Below are positions 1-8,541 of a DNA stretch of 64,000 nucleotides, one piece after another. The stretch's first letter is position 1. Each line of letters starts with the position of its first letter. The stretch lies in contig CAVZWW010000003.1 of assembly GCA_963779225.1 (NCBI GenBank), positions 2,108,001 to 2,172,000 of the forward strand, read 5' to 3'. A program made the translations under genes and the position numbers. This DNA comes from CAVPCZ01 sp963779225 (GTDB lineage Bacteria; Bacteroidota; Ignavibacteria; UBA10030; UBA6906). A model generated the notes under the pieces. That model saw only the letters and a list, made by a program, of their open reading frames with translations. It was not told the origin of the DNA and ran no database searches.

Positions 1-924
1 GTCGAAATCAACTCCAGCGAAGAACTCGGCGAACTCGCGCGCACATTCGATACAATGCGGGTGCAGCTAAATGAGGCCATCACGCAGCAAAACGAATTCG
101 CGCAGAATCTGGAAAGCAAGGTCGAAGAGCGCACCGACCAGCTGCGGGTGGCGCATCAGAAACTCCTGCAGAGTGACCGGCTGGCGTCTCTCGGCCAGCT
201 TTCAGCGAGCGTAGCCCACGAGATCAACAATCCGCTTTCGGGAGTGCTGAACCTTTCAATGTTGATGCAACGGATGATCAAGGAGGACGGCATCCCGCCA
301 CCGCGTCTCGAAGAATTCCGGAGGTATCTCTCGCAGGTGGTGCAGGAGACCAGCCGCGTGGGGAGGATTGTGCAGGATCTTCTGGCGTTCTCACGCCGTT
401 CGAAACCGCATCAGCACTCGCACACGAATTTCAATGGCATCGTCACCTCGACGGTGAGCCTTATCGGGCACAAGTTGAAGTTGATGGGTGTGAGTATTGA
501 GCTTCAGCTGGCTGAAGACCTGCCGCTCGTTACCTGTGACGGTTCACAGATGCAGCAGGTGCTCATCAACTTGATCATGAACGGTGCGGAAGCCGCACAC
601 GGGAGAGAGACCGGGCGTGTAACCGTTTGCACGTCGCTGTCTCAGGCGAACGACGCGTTGGTGCTGGAGGTGCGTGATACGGGCAACGGAATCCCTCCCG
701 AGAACTTGGCCAGGATCTACACTCCCTTCTTCACCACAAAAGGGGAAGGAAAGGGGGTCGGGCTGGGGCTTGCGGTGGTCTACGGCATTGTGCAGGCGCA
801 TGGCGGAGACATCGAGGTGCAGAGCAAATTGGGTGAAGGGACGGTGTTCAGGGTGAGTCTTCCCACCGTACCACCGCAGCCTGTTGCATCCCCGCCGCCC
901 ACGACGACGGAACGGGTGTCGTGA
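1..924 (+). CDS. Sensor histidine kinase, 5'-truncated (HAMP tail, HisKA, HATPase)
   Basis: The reading frame is open from base 1, so the N-terminal sensor and membrane part lie outside the window. The visible part begins with the end of a HAMP domain (EELGELARTFDTM), then a coiled coil (VEERTDQLRVAHQKL), the HisKA H-box (SVAHEINNPLSG) with the phospho-accepting His, an N-box (LINLIMNGAEAA) and G boxes (VRDTGNGIPPENL, GVGLGLAVVYGIV). The H-box type is that of NtrB/ZraS-like kinases, which fits the NtrC-type regulator two genes downstream. Its stop overlaps the GTG start of the archaemetzincin gene by four bases (GTGA), so translation is probably coupled. The signal sensed cannot be inferred here. 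Confidence 0.93.
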   Translation, partial: VEINSSEELGELARTFDTMRVQLNEAITQQNEFAQNLESKVEERTDQLRVAHQKLLQSDRLASLGQLSASVAHEINNPLSGVLNLSMLMQRMIKEDGIPPPRLEEFRRYLSQVVQETSRVGRIVQDLLAFSRRSKPHQHSHTNFNGIVTSTVSLIGHKLKLMGVSIELQLAEDLPLVTCDGSQMQQVLINLIMNGAEAAHGRETGRVTVCTSLSQANDALVLEVRDTGNGIPPENLARIYTPFFTTKGEGKGVGLGLAVVYGIVQAHGGDIEVQSKLGEGTVFRVSLPTVPPQPVASPPPTTTERVS

Positions 925-1508
925 CCGTGATGTACATCGTCGCGTTGGGCGAGATCGAAGAGGATGTTCTGGCGGCGATGGAGCAGGGTCTCGGGCGCGT
1001 CTACGGCTCCCGCGTGCAGAGATTACCGGGCTTGCCGGAGCCGGACTATGCGTATGATGTGCAGAGAGGTCAGCACAGTTCCGCGCACATCCTCCGTCAG
1101 CTCATCGGCCTGGTGCCGAAAGATGCCATCAGTATGCTGGGGATTACGCAGAAGGATTTGTTCATTCCCATGCTGAGTTTTGTCCTCGGGCAGGCGCAAC
1201 TGGGCGGCCCCGCATCTGTGGTGTCGCTTGCGCGCCTGCACCAGCACTTCTATGGCCTGCCGCCGGATCGCCCTCTTGTCCTGACTAGGGCGGTCAAAGA
1301 AGCGGTGCATGAGGTGGGACATACTATGGGTCTCACCCACTGCGCCGACGGCAACTGTCCGATGTCGCTCTCCAATACCGTGAGGCATGTAGATGCCAAA
1401 GGGACGGCTCTCTGCAAAAATTGTATCATGCTTCTTGAAGAACACAAGACAACACACGTGCGCTTTATGAGAACGGAATCTCAGGGCGCGGGAACGGGAG
1501 ACGTATGA
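921..1508 (+). CDS. amzA: Archaemetzincin-type zinc metalloprotease (peptidase M54)
   Basis: A 195-residue protein, close to the usual size of archaemetzincins. The active site is clear: HEVGHTMGLTH at 130-140 gives the three zinc ligands H130, H134 and H140 and catalytic E131. It is followed by C141, C146, M148 and a CxxC at 165-168, the four-cysteine structural zinc site that separates this family from other metzincins. No signal peptide is visible, so it should act in the cytoplasm. GTG start at 921 overlaps the kinase stop, and its own stop overlaps the start of the NtrC-type gene (ATGA at 1505). A protease placed between a kinase and its response regulator suggests a role in that signalling pathway; this is inference from position only. 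Confidence 0.92.
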   Translation: MTVMYIVALGEIEEDVLAAMEQGLGRVYGSRVQRLPGLPEPDYAYDVQRGQHSSAHILRQLIGLVPKDAISMLGITQKDLFIPMLSFVLGQAQLGGPASVVSLARLHQHFYGLPPDRPLVLTRAVKEAVHEVGHTMGLTHCADGNCPMSLSNTVRHVDAKGTALCKNCIMLLEEHKTTHVRFMRTESQGAGTGDV

Positions 1509-2866
1509 CTCACTGGCATATACTGGTGGTAGATGATGAGGAGGTCATGCGCGAGTCGCTTGCCGCGTGGCTTCGTGAGGACGGATACAATGTGGATACG
1601 GCAATGTCAGGGCGGGAAGCGCTTGAAAAAGCCCGCCAGTGCGATTATGCGATCTATTTCATCGACCTGAAGATGCCGGGCGGGATCGACGGGATCGAAA
1701 CAATGATGGAGATCCGCAAGCTCCATCCCGATGCGTCGATCATCATCGTGACGGCGTACGCCACGGTCGACACGGCGATTACGGCTATGAAAGAGGGCGC
1801 ACAGGAATACATCGTCAAGCCCTGTAATCCGGAGGAAATCTCGCTCCTCGTCAACAGAATCATCAAGGTGAAGAATCTGCAACGGGAGAACTCGATACTC
1901 CGGAAGAAACTCTCGAAGCAATACCGCTTCCACGATATCGTGAGCAAAAGCCCGAAAATGGGAAAGATTTTTGAACTCGTGCGGGATATTGCCGGACTCC
2001 GCAGTACGGTGATCATTCAGGGTGAAAGCGGCACGGGCAAGGAGCTGATTGCGAGAGCGATCCACTTTTCAGGCGAACGATCGACAAAACCCTTCATCGG
2101 CGTGTCGTGCGGCGCGCTGCCCGAGACCCTTCTCGAGTCCGAACTCTTCGGCCATGAAAAGGGGAGTTTTACCGGGGCGTCATCGCAGAGGAAGGGGAAG
2201 TTCGAAATGGCGGATGGAGGGACGCTCTTTCTTGATGAGATCGGCGACATCTCGCCGAAACTCCAATTGGATCTTTTGCGCGTGTTGCAGGAGAGAAAGT
2301 TCTACCGGGTGGGCGGGAGCGAAGAGATCGAGGTGGATGTGCGCGTCATTGCTGCAACCAATGTCGATCTGGACCGCGCGGTGCGAGAAGGGAAATTCCG
2401 TGATGATCTCTTTTACCGGTTGAACGTCATCAGCATCCGGATACCGCCTTTGCGCGATCGCAGGGAAGATATTCCGCTCCTGGCGCAGAATTTCATAGAG
2501 CGCCTTTCGCCGGAACTTGGAAGGAAGGTGGACGGCGTTTCCGACGGCGCATTGCGCATTTTGATCGACCATGAATGGCCCGGCAACGTCCGTGAACTGG
2601 AAAACGCCATCGAGCGGGCGATCGTCACGTGCAAGACCACCATGGTGACAGATGAGGATCTTGCGTTCCTTGTAGCGGTCCCGGATCAAGGGCGGGCGGC
2701 GTGGAATGTGCCATCGAACATCACGCTGGACGAAGCGGAGCGGCATATCATTGCGGCGACGGTCCAGCGGACTCACGGGAATATCAAGGAGGCGGCCTCC
2801 ATCCTCGGCATAGACCGCTCGACGCTGTATGACCGGCTGAAGAAGTACAATATGCAGCGGGAGTGA
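1505..2866 (+). CDS. NtrC-family sigma-54-dependent response regulator
   Basis: 453 residues in the standard three-domain order. Receiver domain: acidic pair D10/D11, phospho-acceptor D54 (IYFIDLKMPG) and the VKP lysine near 105. AAA+ domain: Walker A GESGTGKE at 173-180, the sigma-54-contacting loop as GSFTGA at 220-225 (a common variant of GAFTGA), Walker B (GGTLFLDEIGDI) and the NVRELEN motif. C-terminal Fis-type helix-turn-helix (AASILGIDRSTLYDRLKK). It should activate sigma-54 promoters on phosphorylation by the upstream kinase. It is the last gene of the coupled trio and is followed by a hairpin terminator. Possible targets are the adjacent redox operon and a sigma-54-like site at 12098, both unproven. 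Confidence 0.96.
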   Translation: MTHWHILVVDDEEVMRESLAAWLREDGYNVDTAMSGREALEKARQCDYAIYFIDLKMPGGIDGIETMMEIRKLHPDASIIIVTAYATVDTAITAMKEGAQEYIVKPCNPEEISLLVNRIIKVKNLQRENSILRKKLSKQYRFHDIVSKSPKMGKIFELVRDIAGLRSTVIIQGESGTGKELIARAIHFSGERSTKPFIGVSCGALPETLLESELFGHEKGSFTGASSQRKGKFEMADGGTLFLDEIGDISPKLQLDLLRVLQERKFYRVGGSEEIEVDVRVIAATNVDLDRAVREGKFRDDLFYRLNVISIRIPPLRDRREDIPLLAQNFIERLSPELGRKVDGVSDGALRILIDHEWPGNVRELENAIERAIVTCKTTMVTDEDLAFLVAVPDQGRAAWNVPSNITLDEAERHIIAATVQRTHGNIKEAASILGIDRSTLYDRLKKYNMQRE

Positions 2867-2868
2867 TG

Positions 2869-2906
2869 CGAAAAGGCCATACGCAAGGGTGCGAACGGCC
2901 TTTTCG
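2869..2906. terminator. Bidirectional rho-independent terminator
   Basis: A perfect 10-bp stem CGAAAAGGCC (2869-2878) pairs with GGCCTTTTCG (2897-2906); the loop has a small inner CGC/GCG pairing. A-rich and T-rich arms flank the GC core, so it can work on both strands. It lies exactly between the convergent ends of the NtrC-type gene (2866) and the redox operon (2918). Confidence 0.8.
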
Positions 2907-2917
2907 AGCGCTTCTCC

Positions 2918-3751
2918 TTACGCCTGAAGGAACATTTCCCCCCACACGCCGTCCCAGTCCACCTGCGGGGCCTCTTTCCACATATCGGGAACGAGCTCGC
3001 CGCCGTCGGCGAGGCTCATGCCGATGCCGGTCGGCGCGACCGCAAGCTGCAACCGTTCGAGTTCCCGCATAACCCAGGGCCTGACCTCGTCGCCGCACAG
3101 GAGGTGACGTGTTTCCCTTACAGGTTCCCCGCCGCGCGCCTTGAGAACCCACCCGTCCTGCGCCCTCCCGGTTTCAACCACGATACCGTCTATGGGAGAG
3201 AGGATGCGGAGTGAGGCACGGCCTTTCTTGAGAAGCCAGCCATTGCCGTTGGCGGTGAGGGGAGTTCCCACACCGGGGAGTTCCACCGCGTCCGGTGTAC
3301 CAATCATCCTGCGTCCGAAGTCATCCAGACCGATTGCATATATCCCGTCTCCTTCGTACTTGACCCAGGTGTGGCCGCGATGATAGTACCGGTCGAGAGG
3401 CATGACAAACCCAAACATCGATTCTCCCATGCCCGGCGCGGCAAGAACCGGTGCACGTTCCGCGAGAAAGGTTGGATGCGCAGCACAGGAACGGCAATCG
3501 AACTCGTTGTGGCATGTTTTTGCTGTGACTTCTCCCGAGATCTGGTGGCGGCAGGCCCGCGCTGCGGCGGGGAGATCTTCAAAATCCGCTTTCCATTGAA
3601 TCGTCTCATGATGCCGCTTGCGAAACGCCGTGTACACACGCACCAGAGCGAGCGAGAGCGTGGCGACGATCAAGATGACGACCGAGAAAAACGTCCCCAG
3701 AAAAATCATATGTGTGGGAGTCCACTGATATTCATAGATGAACGGAAACAC
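2918..3751 (-). CDS. Membrane-anchored GcvH-like protein of redox operon (no lipoyl lysine)
   Basis: 277 residues; GTG start with GGAGG six bases upstream. One transmembrane helix at about 14-38, then a Cys motif C67-x12-C80-x5-C86-x2-C89 that could bind a metal or cluster, then a GcvH-like hammerhead fold (HTWVKYEGDGIYAIGLDDF at 127-145; SPIDGIVVE at 185-193). In true H-proteins the lipoyl lysine lies eight residues before this proline; here that position is R178, so lipoylation is not expected. The C-terminus carries SLADGGELVPD (246-256), matching ADGG motifs in two other proteins of the operon. Last gene of the operon, 15 bp after the NrfD gene. Similar degenerate H-like proteins are known beside Fe-S/NrfD complexes but their role is unclear to me. 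Confidence 0.8.
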   Translation of the reverse strand: MFPFIYEYQWTPTHMIFLGTFFSVVILIVATLSLALVRVYTAFRKRHHETIQWKADFEDLPAAARACRHQISGEVTAKTCHNEFDCRSCAAHPTFLAERAPVLAAPGMGESMFGFVMPLDRYYHRGHTWVKYEGDGIYAIGLDDFGRRMIGTPDAVELPGVGTPLTANGNGWLLKKGRASLRILSPIDGIVVETGRAQDGWVLKARGGEPVRETRHLLCGDEVRPWVMRELERLQLAVAPTGIGMSLADGGELVPDMWKEAPQVDWDGVWGEMFLQA

Positions 3752-3766
3752 TATACACCTCCAGGA

Positions 3767-5011
3767 TCATTGGCGGATATCTCTCTCCTGAGGAAAGAGG
3801 GTCAGATACCGGAACGAGAGGGAGTACAGCAGAACGCCGTATGCGACAACGGCGAGAAATGTTGCCACCTCCTGCCAGCTCGGCACATAGGACATGAATG
3901 CATCAAACGGCAGCGTCGGTAATGCAAGAGTCTGGATGGTCATGACAAAACGATTCAACATGACGCCGCAGCATGTGAGGAATGCCGCGCCAACGAGTGC
4001 GCCGGTGCGTTCCCGCATTTTCCTGCTCAACAGCACCACTGCCGGTGCGAGACCCAGGAGAACAATTTCGGTGAACAGTATCCATAAGCCGAACGACTGC
4101 GATGTATAGAATGTATAAGCAGGAGCCCCACCATCCGGCGCGGTATGATTGATCCAGTACAGGGTGTCGACCGCCTTGAGCAGAACGTAGACGATGAGCA
4201 AGTAACCGGAGATCTTTCCCAGATAGCTCAGGACGTCCCTCTTCACCAGTTGTTTTCCCGAAAGCCGCTGAACAAGCCATGTGGTGAGCAGGACGAAGCT
4301 CGGGCCTGCCGCCGCCGCGGAAATTATGAAGAGGTAGAACGTGGATGGCCAGATTCCCAGGACTTCCCGATAGGCAAACGGGCGTCCCTGCAGGACTCCG
4401 TACAGACCTCCGAGGGAGCCTTGATGAAAGAACGAAAGGAAGGTCCCGATTCCGGCGAACACCGGCATTACCTTGTGGAGCTCAAATTCAAAGACGAGGA
4501 ATCGCGGAACCTGTCTGAGCCTGCGGTTTTTCAGAACAACGGGCACGTATTCGATTGCAAGGACGGTAAGATAACAGGTGAGGCAGAATGTCACTTCTGT
4601 CAGCATCGAGTGGGTGTTGGGGTGCCAGAATGTGAACCATGCGCGTAACGGCTGCCCGACATCAACCATCAGGACCGCGACCGCGCCACTGTAGCAGATG
4701 AGTCCGAGCACCACTGCACTGTTGATCACGGCCTTGAGCTCCTCCCGCCGCAGGATGTACAGAAGAAAACCCGTAAAAAAAGCCCCGGCGCCAAGCGCGA
4801 TGACGGTCAGATCGAGGTAAATCCAGAGCCCGAAGGCGAACCTGTTGTCCATGTTTGTGTGATGCAGCCCCTCGGCAAGGCAGAGATATGTGGCGTAGAG
4901 CCCGATGCCCAGCATCAGGGCCCAGGGGAGCAGCCAGGCGATGAACTGCGGTAACGGACTCCGCTGCAATCTCCTTGCTATGAACTGCCGATCCATATTT
5001 ATGTTCATCAT
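3767..5011 (-). CDS. nrfD: NrfD/HybB-like quinone-interacting membrane subunit
   Basis: About 414 residues with roughly ten hydrophobic helices, typical of NrfD/PsrC/HybB integral subunits that exchange electrons and possibly protons with menaquinone. Conserved-looking elements include the GLHHTNMDNRFAFGLWIYLD segment near the N-terminus and a C-terminal helix bundle with LNRFVMTIQ. I chose ATG 5011 because AGGA lies four bases upstream; an in-frame GTG at 5029 would add six residues. It follows the four-cluster ferredoxin gene, the normal partner order (Fe-S subunit then NrfD) in Qrc, Psr, Nrf and ACIII complexes. Probably the quinone site of the complex encoded at 2918-9764. Confidence 0.9.
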   Translation of the reverse strand: MMNINMDRQFIARRLQRSPLPQFIAWLLPWALMLGIGLYATYLCLAEGLHHTNMDNRFAFGLWIYLDLTVIALGAGAFFTGFLLYILRREELKAVINSAVVLGLICYSGAVAVLMVDVGQPLRAWFTFWHPNTHSMLTEVTFCLTCYLTVLAIEYVPVVLKNRRLRQVPRFLVFEFELHKVMPVFAGIGTFLSFFHQGSLGGLYGVLQGRPFAYREVLGIWPSTFYLFIISAAAAGPSFVLLTTWLVQRLSGKQLVKRDVLSYLGKISGYLLIVYVLLKAVDTLYWINHTAPDGGAPAYTFYTSQSFGLWILFTEIVLLGLAPAVVLLSRKMRERTGALVGAAFLTCCGVMLNRFVMTIQTLALPTLPFDAFMSYVPSWQEVATFLAVVAYGVLLYSLSFRYLTLFPQERDIRQ

Positions 5012-5044
5012 GTGTCCTGCCCGGAGCACGGGCGTGTGTGTCGA

Positions 5045-5794
5045 CTATGTTGTTGGTACCTGCCCGCCCAGGTTTCGGACCCACTCTTTCGAGGATGTGT
5101 AGAAGAGTTTCGGGGCAGTGCCGAGTTTTGGGAGAAATTGAAATGCCTCTTTGCAGCGGCTGAGCCGGCTGATTTCGCCGGATTCGTCCGCAAGATCCCC
5201 GAAGACGATGGCCCGGGTCGGACAGCTCTCGACGCAGGCGGGAATGTAGTCGCCGGGCGCGATGTCCCGTCTTCCCTCCGCCGCCGCTTTTGTCCGCGCC
5301 GTGTGGAGCCGCCCGTGGCAGAAGTTGCACTTCTCGGCGACACCCCGCATTCGGGGGGCAACATCCGGATTGAGAAGAGCTTCCGTGCCCTTCGGCCATT
5401 GCGGATCCCACCAGTTGAAATACCGGGCATGATACGGGCAGGCGGTCATGCAGTAACGGCAACCCAGACACCTCTGAGGAATCTGCGCGACAATCCCTGT
5501 GGTGGGGTCGACCTCCACGGCATTCTGCGGGCACACCGAGACGCATGGCGTATGATCCCCGCATTGCTGGCAGGTCATCGGAATGTACACCATGTCGTGG
5601 GTGGAGAACGGCTCACCGTTGGAGACCGGGTACACGCGTAACCATGTCACGCCGGTGCGCTCGCTTGCCCTCTGCTCGGCCGGCGCAACGTTGTTTTCCA
5701 CCGCACAGGAGACCATGCATGCGCCGCATCCCGTACAGCGATCAAGGTCGATAACCATCCCGTAACGTGATGAGGATTGTGATGTCTGTTCCAT
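5045..5794 (-). CDS. Four-cluster ferredoxin-like subunit (DmsB/HybA/QrcC type)
   Basis: 249 residues without a signal peptide. Four cysteine sets of the NrfC/DmsB family are visible: CTGCGACMVSC at 20-30, CQQCGDHTPCVSVCP, CLGCRYCMTACP, and a split fourth set CNFCHGR plus CVESCPTRA. It should carry electrons between the molybdopterin-family/cytochrome subunits and NrfD. It lacks its own export signal and could be carried across the membrane with the Tat-signal subunit encoded just upstream (4-bp gap), as in related complexes. The downstream neighbour is NrfD. Confidence 0.92.
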   Translation of the reverse strand: MEQTSQSSSRYGMVIDLDRCTGCGACMVSCAVENNVAPAEQRASERTGVTWLRVYPVSNGEPFSTHDMVYIPMTCQQCGDHTPCVSVCPQNAVEVDPTTGIVAQIPQRCLGCRYCMTACPYHARYFNWWDPQWPKGTEALLNPDVAPRMRGVAEKCNFCHGRLHTARTKAAAEGRRDIAPGDYIPACVESCPTRAIVFGDLADESGEISRLSRCKEAFQFLPKLGTAPKLFYTSSKEWVRNLGGQVPTT

Positions 5795-5798
5795 GATA

Positions 5799-7955
5799 TT
5801 ACGCTTTCGCTATCGTGACGTCAGTGGTCCGCCAGGATCCGTCATCCCGTATGCCGCAGAGCTGCAGAAGGCCCTCTGCTTCAGGCTGCTCGTTCGATGC
5901 CGTCTTGTTTGGTGACGGTCCAACCGCGGCATGGATAATGCCGGGAAGAACGGTGGGATCGGCGACAGCCAGCGCGGTCATGGACCCCGACGGTGTGGTA
6001 ACAGTCACCGGTATACCATCGGCAAGCCCGGACGTGTTGAGGGTTACGGGGTTGATGTGCACCTGACCGCCGAGATTACGCAGGCGTGATTCCTGGAAGA
6101 GCTTGCTCATCACCGGCGCGACAGCTGCCGTCATGGTAGCATTCCGCCAGCCGAACGGCACGAATTGCAGCGGCGGACGATTTGCCGCCGTTGCGGGAAT
6201 CCGATCGGGATGGAGTGTCCCCAGCAACGAGAAGCGGGAGGCCTCTTCAGCCTCTCCCGGGTCATCAATCCAGCAGGCCCCCGCCGACAACCCCTTCCAC
6301 AGCTCCTCCTGATCTGCCATATCCAGGAGAGCGCGGCTCATGTCCGCGGCGGGTCCCGCAAGCGTGCCGCGCCTGGTCAGCCAGATTTCGTGTGCACGGC
6401 GCCTGAGGCATGCTTCCGTTGTCACCGTTTCCCCCTGCGGAAGTCCGGCAGCCACGGCGATCTGTGCGAAAAACGCGGCGGGGTCCACCGATGTCCCGGG
6501 ACCCTGCATAAGGGGGATCGATAATGCGAAGCTCGATTGAAGCGCGCCCGGCGGCGTTGAGACTTCCTCAAGCGATTCATATGCAGCGGGGCCGGGAACA
6601 ATGTAGTCCGCCAGTGCGGTGCGCGGGGACAGGAAAGGCGACATCATAACCACTGTCCCGCCGTCCTGTGTGAGTTTTCTCTTCAACAGCGCCGCCGGGT
6701 AAGTGCATCCCGATTCCGCGGCATCGACGAAAAGGAGGCGGAGAGAATGGTCCGGCACGTCGGCAAGGGCTCTTGCTCTCAACGTGGGTGCTGTTGATGA
6801 CGGAATATCCCTGTGAAGCTGAATTCCTCCCTCCCTCCCGATGCTCCCAAGAAGGACGTTGAGGCCTGCAATGAGAATCTCGGTGGCGGCGTCAAACGGT
6901 CCGCCTGCCGGATTTGAGCCGGAGAGAACGATGGACGGCGTTGATGCTATCGAACGTGCAGTCCGGACGATTGCCTCAGGAGAAATGCCGCAGGCTTCTG
7001 CAACGGTGTCGGGATGGAATCGGGCCACGGCACGCTCGTAGGTTGTAAAGTCGGCGATGGTTCTGCCGGCCCTGCGGTGCTCCAGTCCCTCGCGAAGAAT
7101 GGTGTTGGCGATAGCCAGAGCAAGCAGTGCCTCTGCTCCGGGTCTCACCGGGAGCCATGTGTCCGCCTGAAGGGCCGTTCGCGACTGTATGCCCTCGGCC
7201 TGGATGAGATTCAAGCCGGATTGCTTCCGGTTCTGCAGGAGCTTTGTCATGCGGCCCGGCGTGCCCCAGCCGTCGAGCAGCGGAGCGCCAAAACTCAAGA
7301 TGACACGGGTGTGTTCGAAATCGTACCCGGGTACTCCGTTCCCGAAGTCGCACAAAGAGCTGAGGGTTCCGAGAGTTGCATCTTCTGATCCCGGGGCGAC
7401 GATATACACGCCGTCCGGGCATTTCGCGAGAAAGTCCTGATAGCAGTGCGATAGGGCTCTTCCCGGCCGGTGGTCAAGAACAGCAATGGCACCCCGGGCG
7501 CCGGACAACTGAATCTCTTTGATGGTTCTTGCGATGTCCGCCACTGCGTGCTCCAGTGACGCCGGAACAAGAGTGCTGTCAGGCTCCTTTCCCGGGAATG
7601 CATGGGGTTGCCGCAGGCGGAGGGGATGCGTGGCAATATGATGCCCGGCGATTCCGGCCGGGCAGAGGACGCCGTAACTTACGGGGTGATCGGCAACGCC
7701 GGCCATGCTGACGGGATAGCCGTTCACACGCCTGGCTTTGACCGCGCAGCCTCCGGGGCAGAGGGCACATGCGGTGAATGTCCATGTTTCGGGGCCACGG
7801 GGGAGCCCGGGAATGAGCGCCCAGTTCTGTGTCCAGATCGACGAATCATCCAGCAGCTTCCAGGGGAGGGGGGTAAAGAGCGCACCCAGGAGCGATCCGC
7901 CTGCAAGAGTCAGAAGGTCTCTTCTCGTCATGGTCGTTGATCTCTTTCCGTTCAC
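5799..7955 (-). CDS. Molybdopterin oxidoreductase-family subunit with Tat signal
   Basis: 718 residues; GTG start overlaps the cytochrome stop (GTGA). The N-terminus has a twin-arginine signal (MTRRDLLTLAGGSLLGALF), so the folded protein should be exported. A [4Fe-4S] binding set follows: C63-x2-C66-x3-C70-x27-C98. The rest resembles the MopB fold (LPVRPGAEALLALAIANTIL; a late INPVTLNTSGLADGIPVTV dinucleotide-binding region). I cannot identify a molybdenum ligand; relatives in Qrc and alternative complex III have lost the metal and serve as scaffolds, so catalysis is not assured. Position between a pentaheme cytochrome and a ferredoxin/NrfD pair argues for electron transfer with the quinone pool rather than a soluble enzyme. 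Confidence 0.88.
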   Translation of the reverse strand: MNGKRSTTMTRRDLLTLAGGSLLGALFTPLPWKLLDDSSIWTQNWALIPGLPRGPETWTFTACALCPGGCAVKARRVNGYPVSMAGVADHPVSYGVLCPAGIAGHHIATHPLRLRQPHAFPGKEPDSTLVPASLEHAVADIARTIKEIQLSGARGAIAVLDHRPGRALSHCYQDFLAKCPDGVYIVAPGSEDATLGTLSSLCDFGNGVPGYDFEHTRVILSFGAPLLDGWGTPGRMTKLLQNRKQSGLNLIQAEGIQSRTALQADTWLPVRPGAEALLALAIANTILREGLEHRRAGRTIADFTTYERAVARFHPDTVAEACGISPEAIVRTARSIASTPSIVLSGSNPAGGPFDAATEILIAGLNVLLGSIGREGGIQLHRDIPSSTAPTLRARALADVPDHSLRLLFVDAAESGCTYPAALLKRKLTQDGGTVVMMSPFLSPRTALADYIVPGPAAYESLEEVSTPPGALQSSFALSIPLMQGPGTSVDPAAFFAQIAVAAGLPQGETVTTEACLRRRAHEIWLTRRGTLAGPAADMSRALLDMADQEELWKGLSAGACWIDDPGEAEEASRFSLLGTLHPDRIPATAANRPPLQFVPFGWRNATMTAAVAPVMSKLFQESRLRNLGGQVHINPVTLNTSGLADGIPVTVTTPSGSMTALAVADPTVLPGIIHAAVGPSPNKTASNEQPEAEGLLQLCGIRDDGSWRTTDVTIAKA

Positions 7956-8539
7956 TTATGACAATCCAGACAGCTATCATTCCTGCGGCGCTCTGCGTGG
8001 CAGCGCACGCACCTGTCCATTTTCATCCCTTCCCACGGGAATGAACTCAACCCCGAAATGTTCCTTCCCCAGATGTCCCTGCTGTAGCCGCTGATACGAT
8101 TCACCTGGTAGACGGGGAGGCTTGTGCTTGTGCCGTGTGGACCGTGGCACTCTTCGCATTTAAGTTCCGCTCTGTTCACATGGACGGCATGCGGGAAGAA
8201 AGCGTTGTCCGGCTGGCGCGAATAGACCTTCCATGGAATCTCCTTGCCGGGCAAAACGTACTGATCGACAAGCACCTTTTCCGTTTCCGATGAGCCGATC
8301 GCAGAGGAATGACACTCCGCACATTTGGCAATCGCTGGAATTCCCCTGAAGGTGCCATTGTCCGCCAGCTCGTGGCACATGTCGCAGGTCATGCCGTTCT
8401 GTTCGCCGGTATGAATGGCGTGATTGAATTGCATTGGCTGTGTCTCACTCCGGTAGAGGACGGCGGGAAAGAAAAACCAGCCGAGTGTAAGGGAAGCCAG
8501 TAGACCTGACAGAAAGAGTATTGCACCCTTGAATCTCAC
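7952..8539 (-). CDS. Pentaheme c-type cytochrome, membrane-anchored
   Basis: 195 residues; GTG start preceded by GGAGG. A single N-terminal hydrophobic segment (ILFLSGLLASLTLGWFFFP) serves as anchor or signal. Five CxxCH heme sites are visible: CDMCH, CAECH, CEECH, CVRCH and CLDCH, with additional His in HAIHTGE and FPHAVHV that look like distal ligands (bis-His hemes of the cytochrome c3/c7 type). Comparable subunits are QrcA (six hemes) and ActA (five hemes). Likely the periplasmic electron entry or exit point of the complex. It sits two bases after the Cys-rich GcvH-like gene and overlaps the Tat-signal subunit gene. Confidence 0.93.
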   Translation of the reverse strand: MRFKGAILFLSGLLASLTLGWFFFPAVLYRSETQPMQFNHAIHTGEQNGMTCDMCHELADNGTFRGIPAIAKCAECHSSAIGSSETEKVLVDQYVLPGKEIPWKVYSRQPDNAFFPHAVHVNRAELKCEECHGPHGTSTSLPVYQVNRISGYSRDIWGRNISGLSSFPWEGMKMDRCVRCHAERRRNDSCLDCHK

Positions 8540-8541
8540 GG

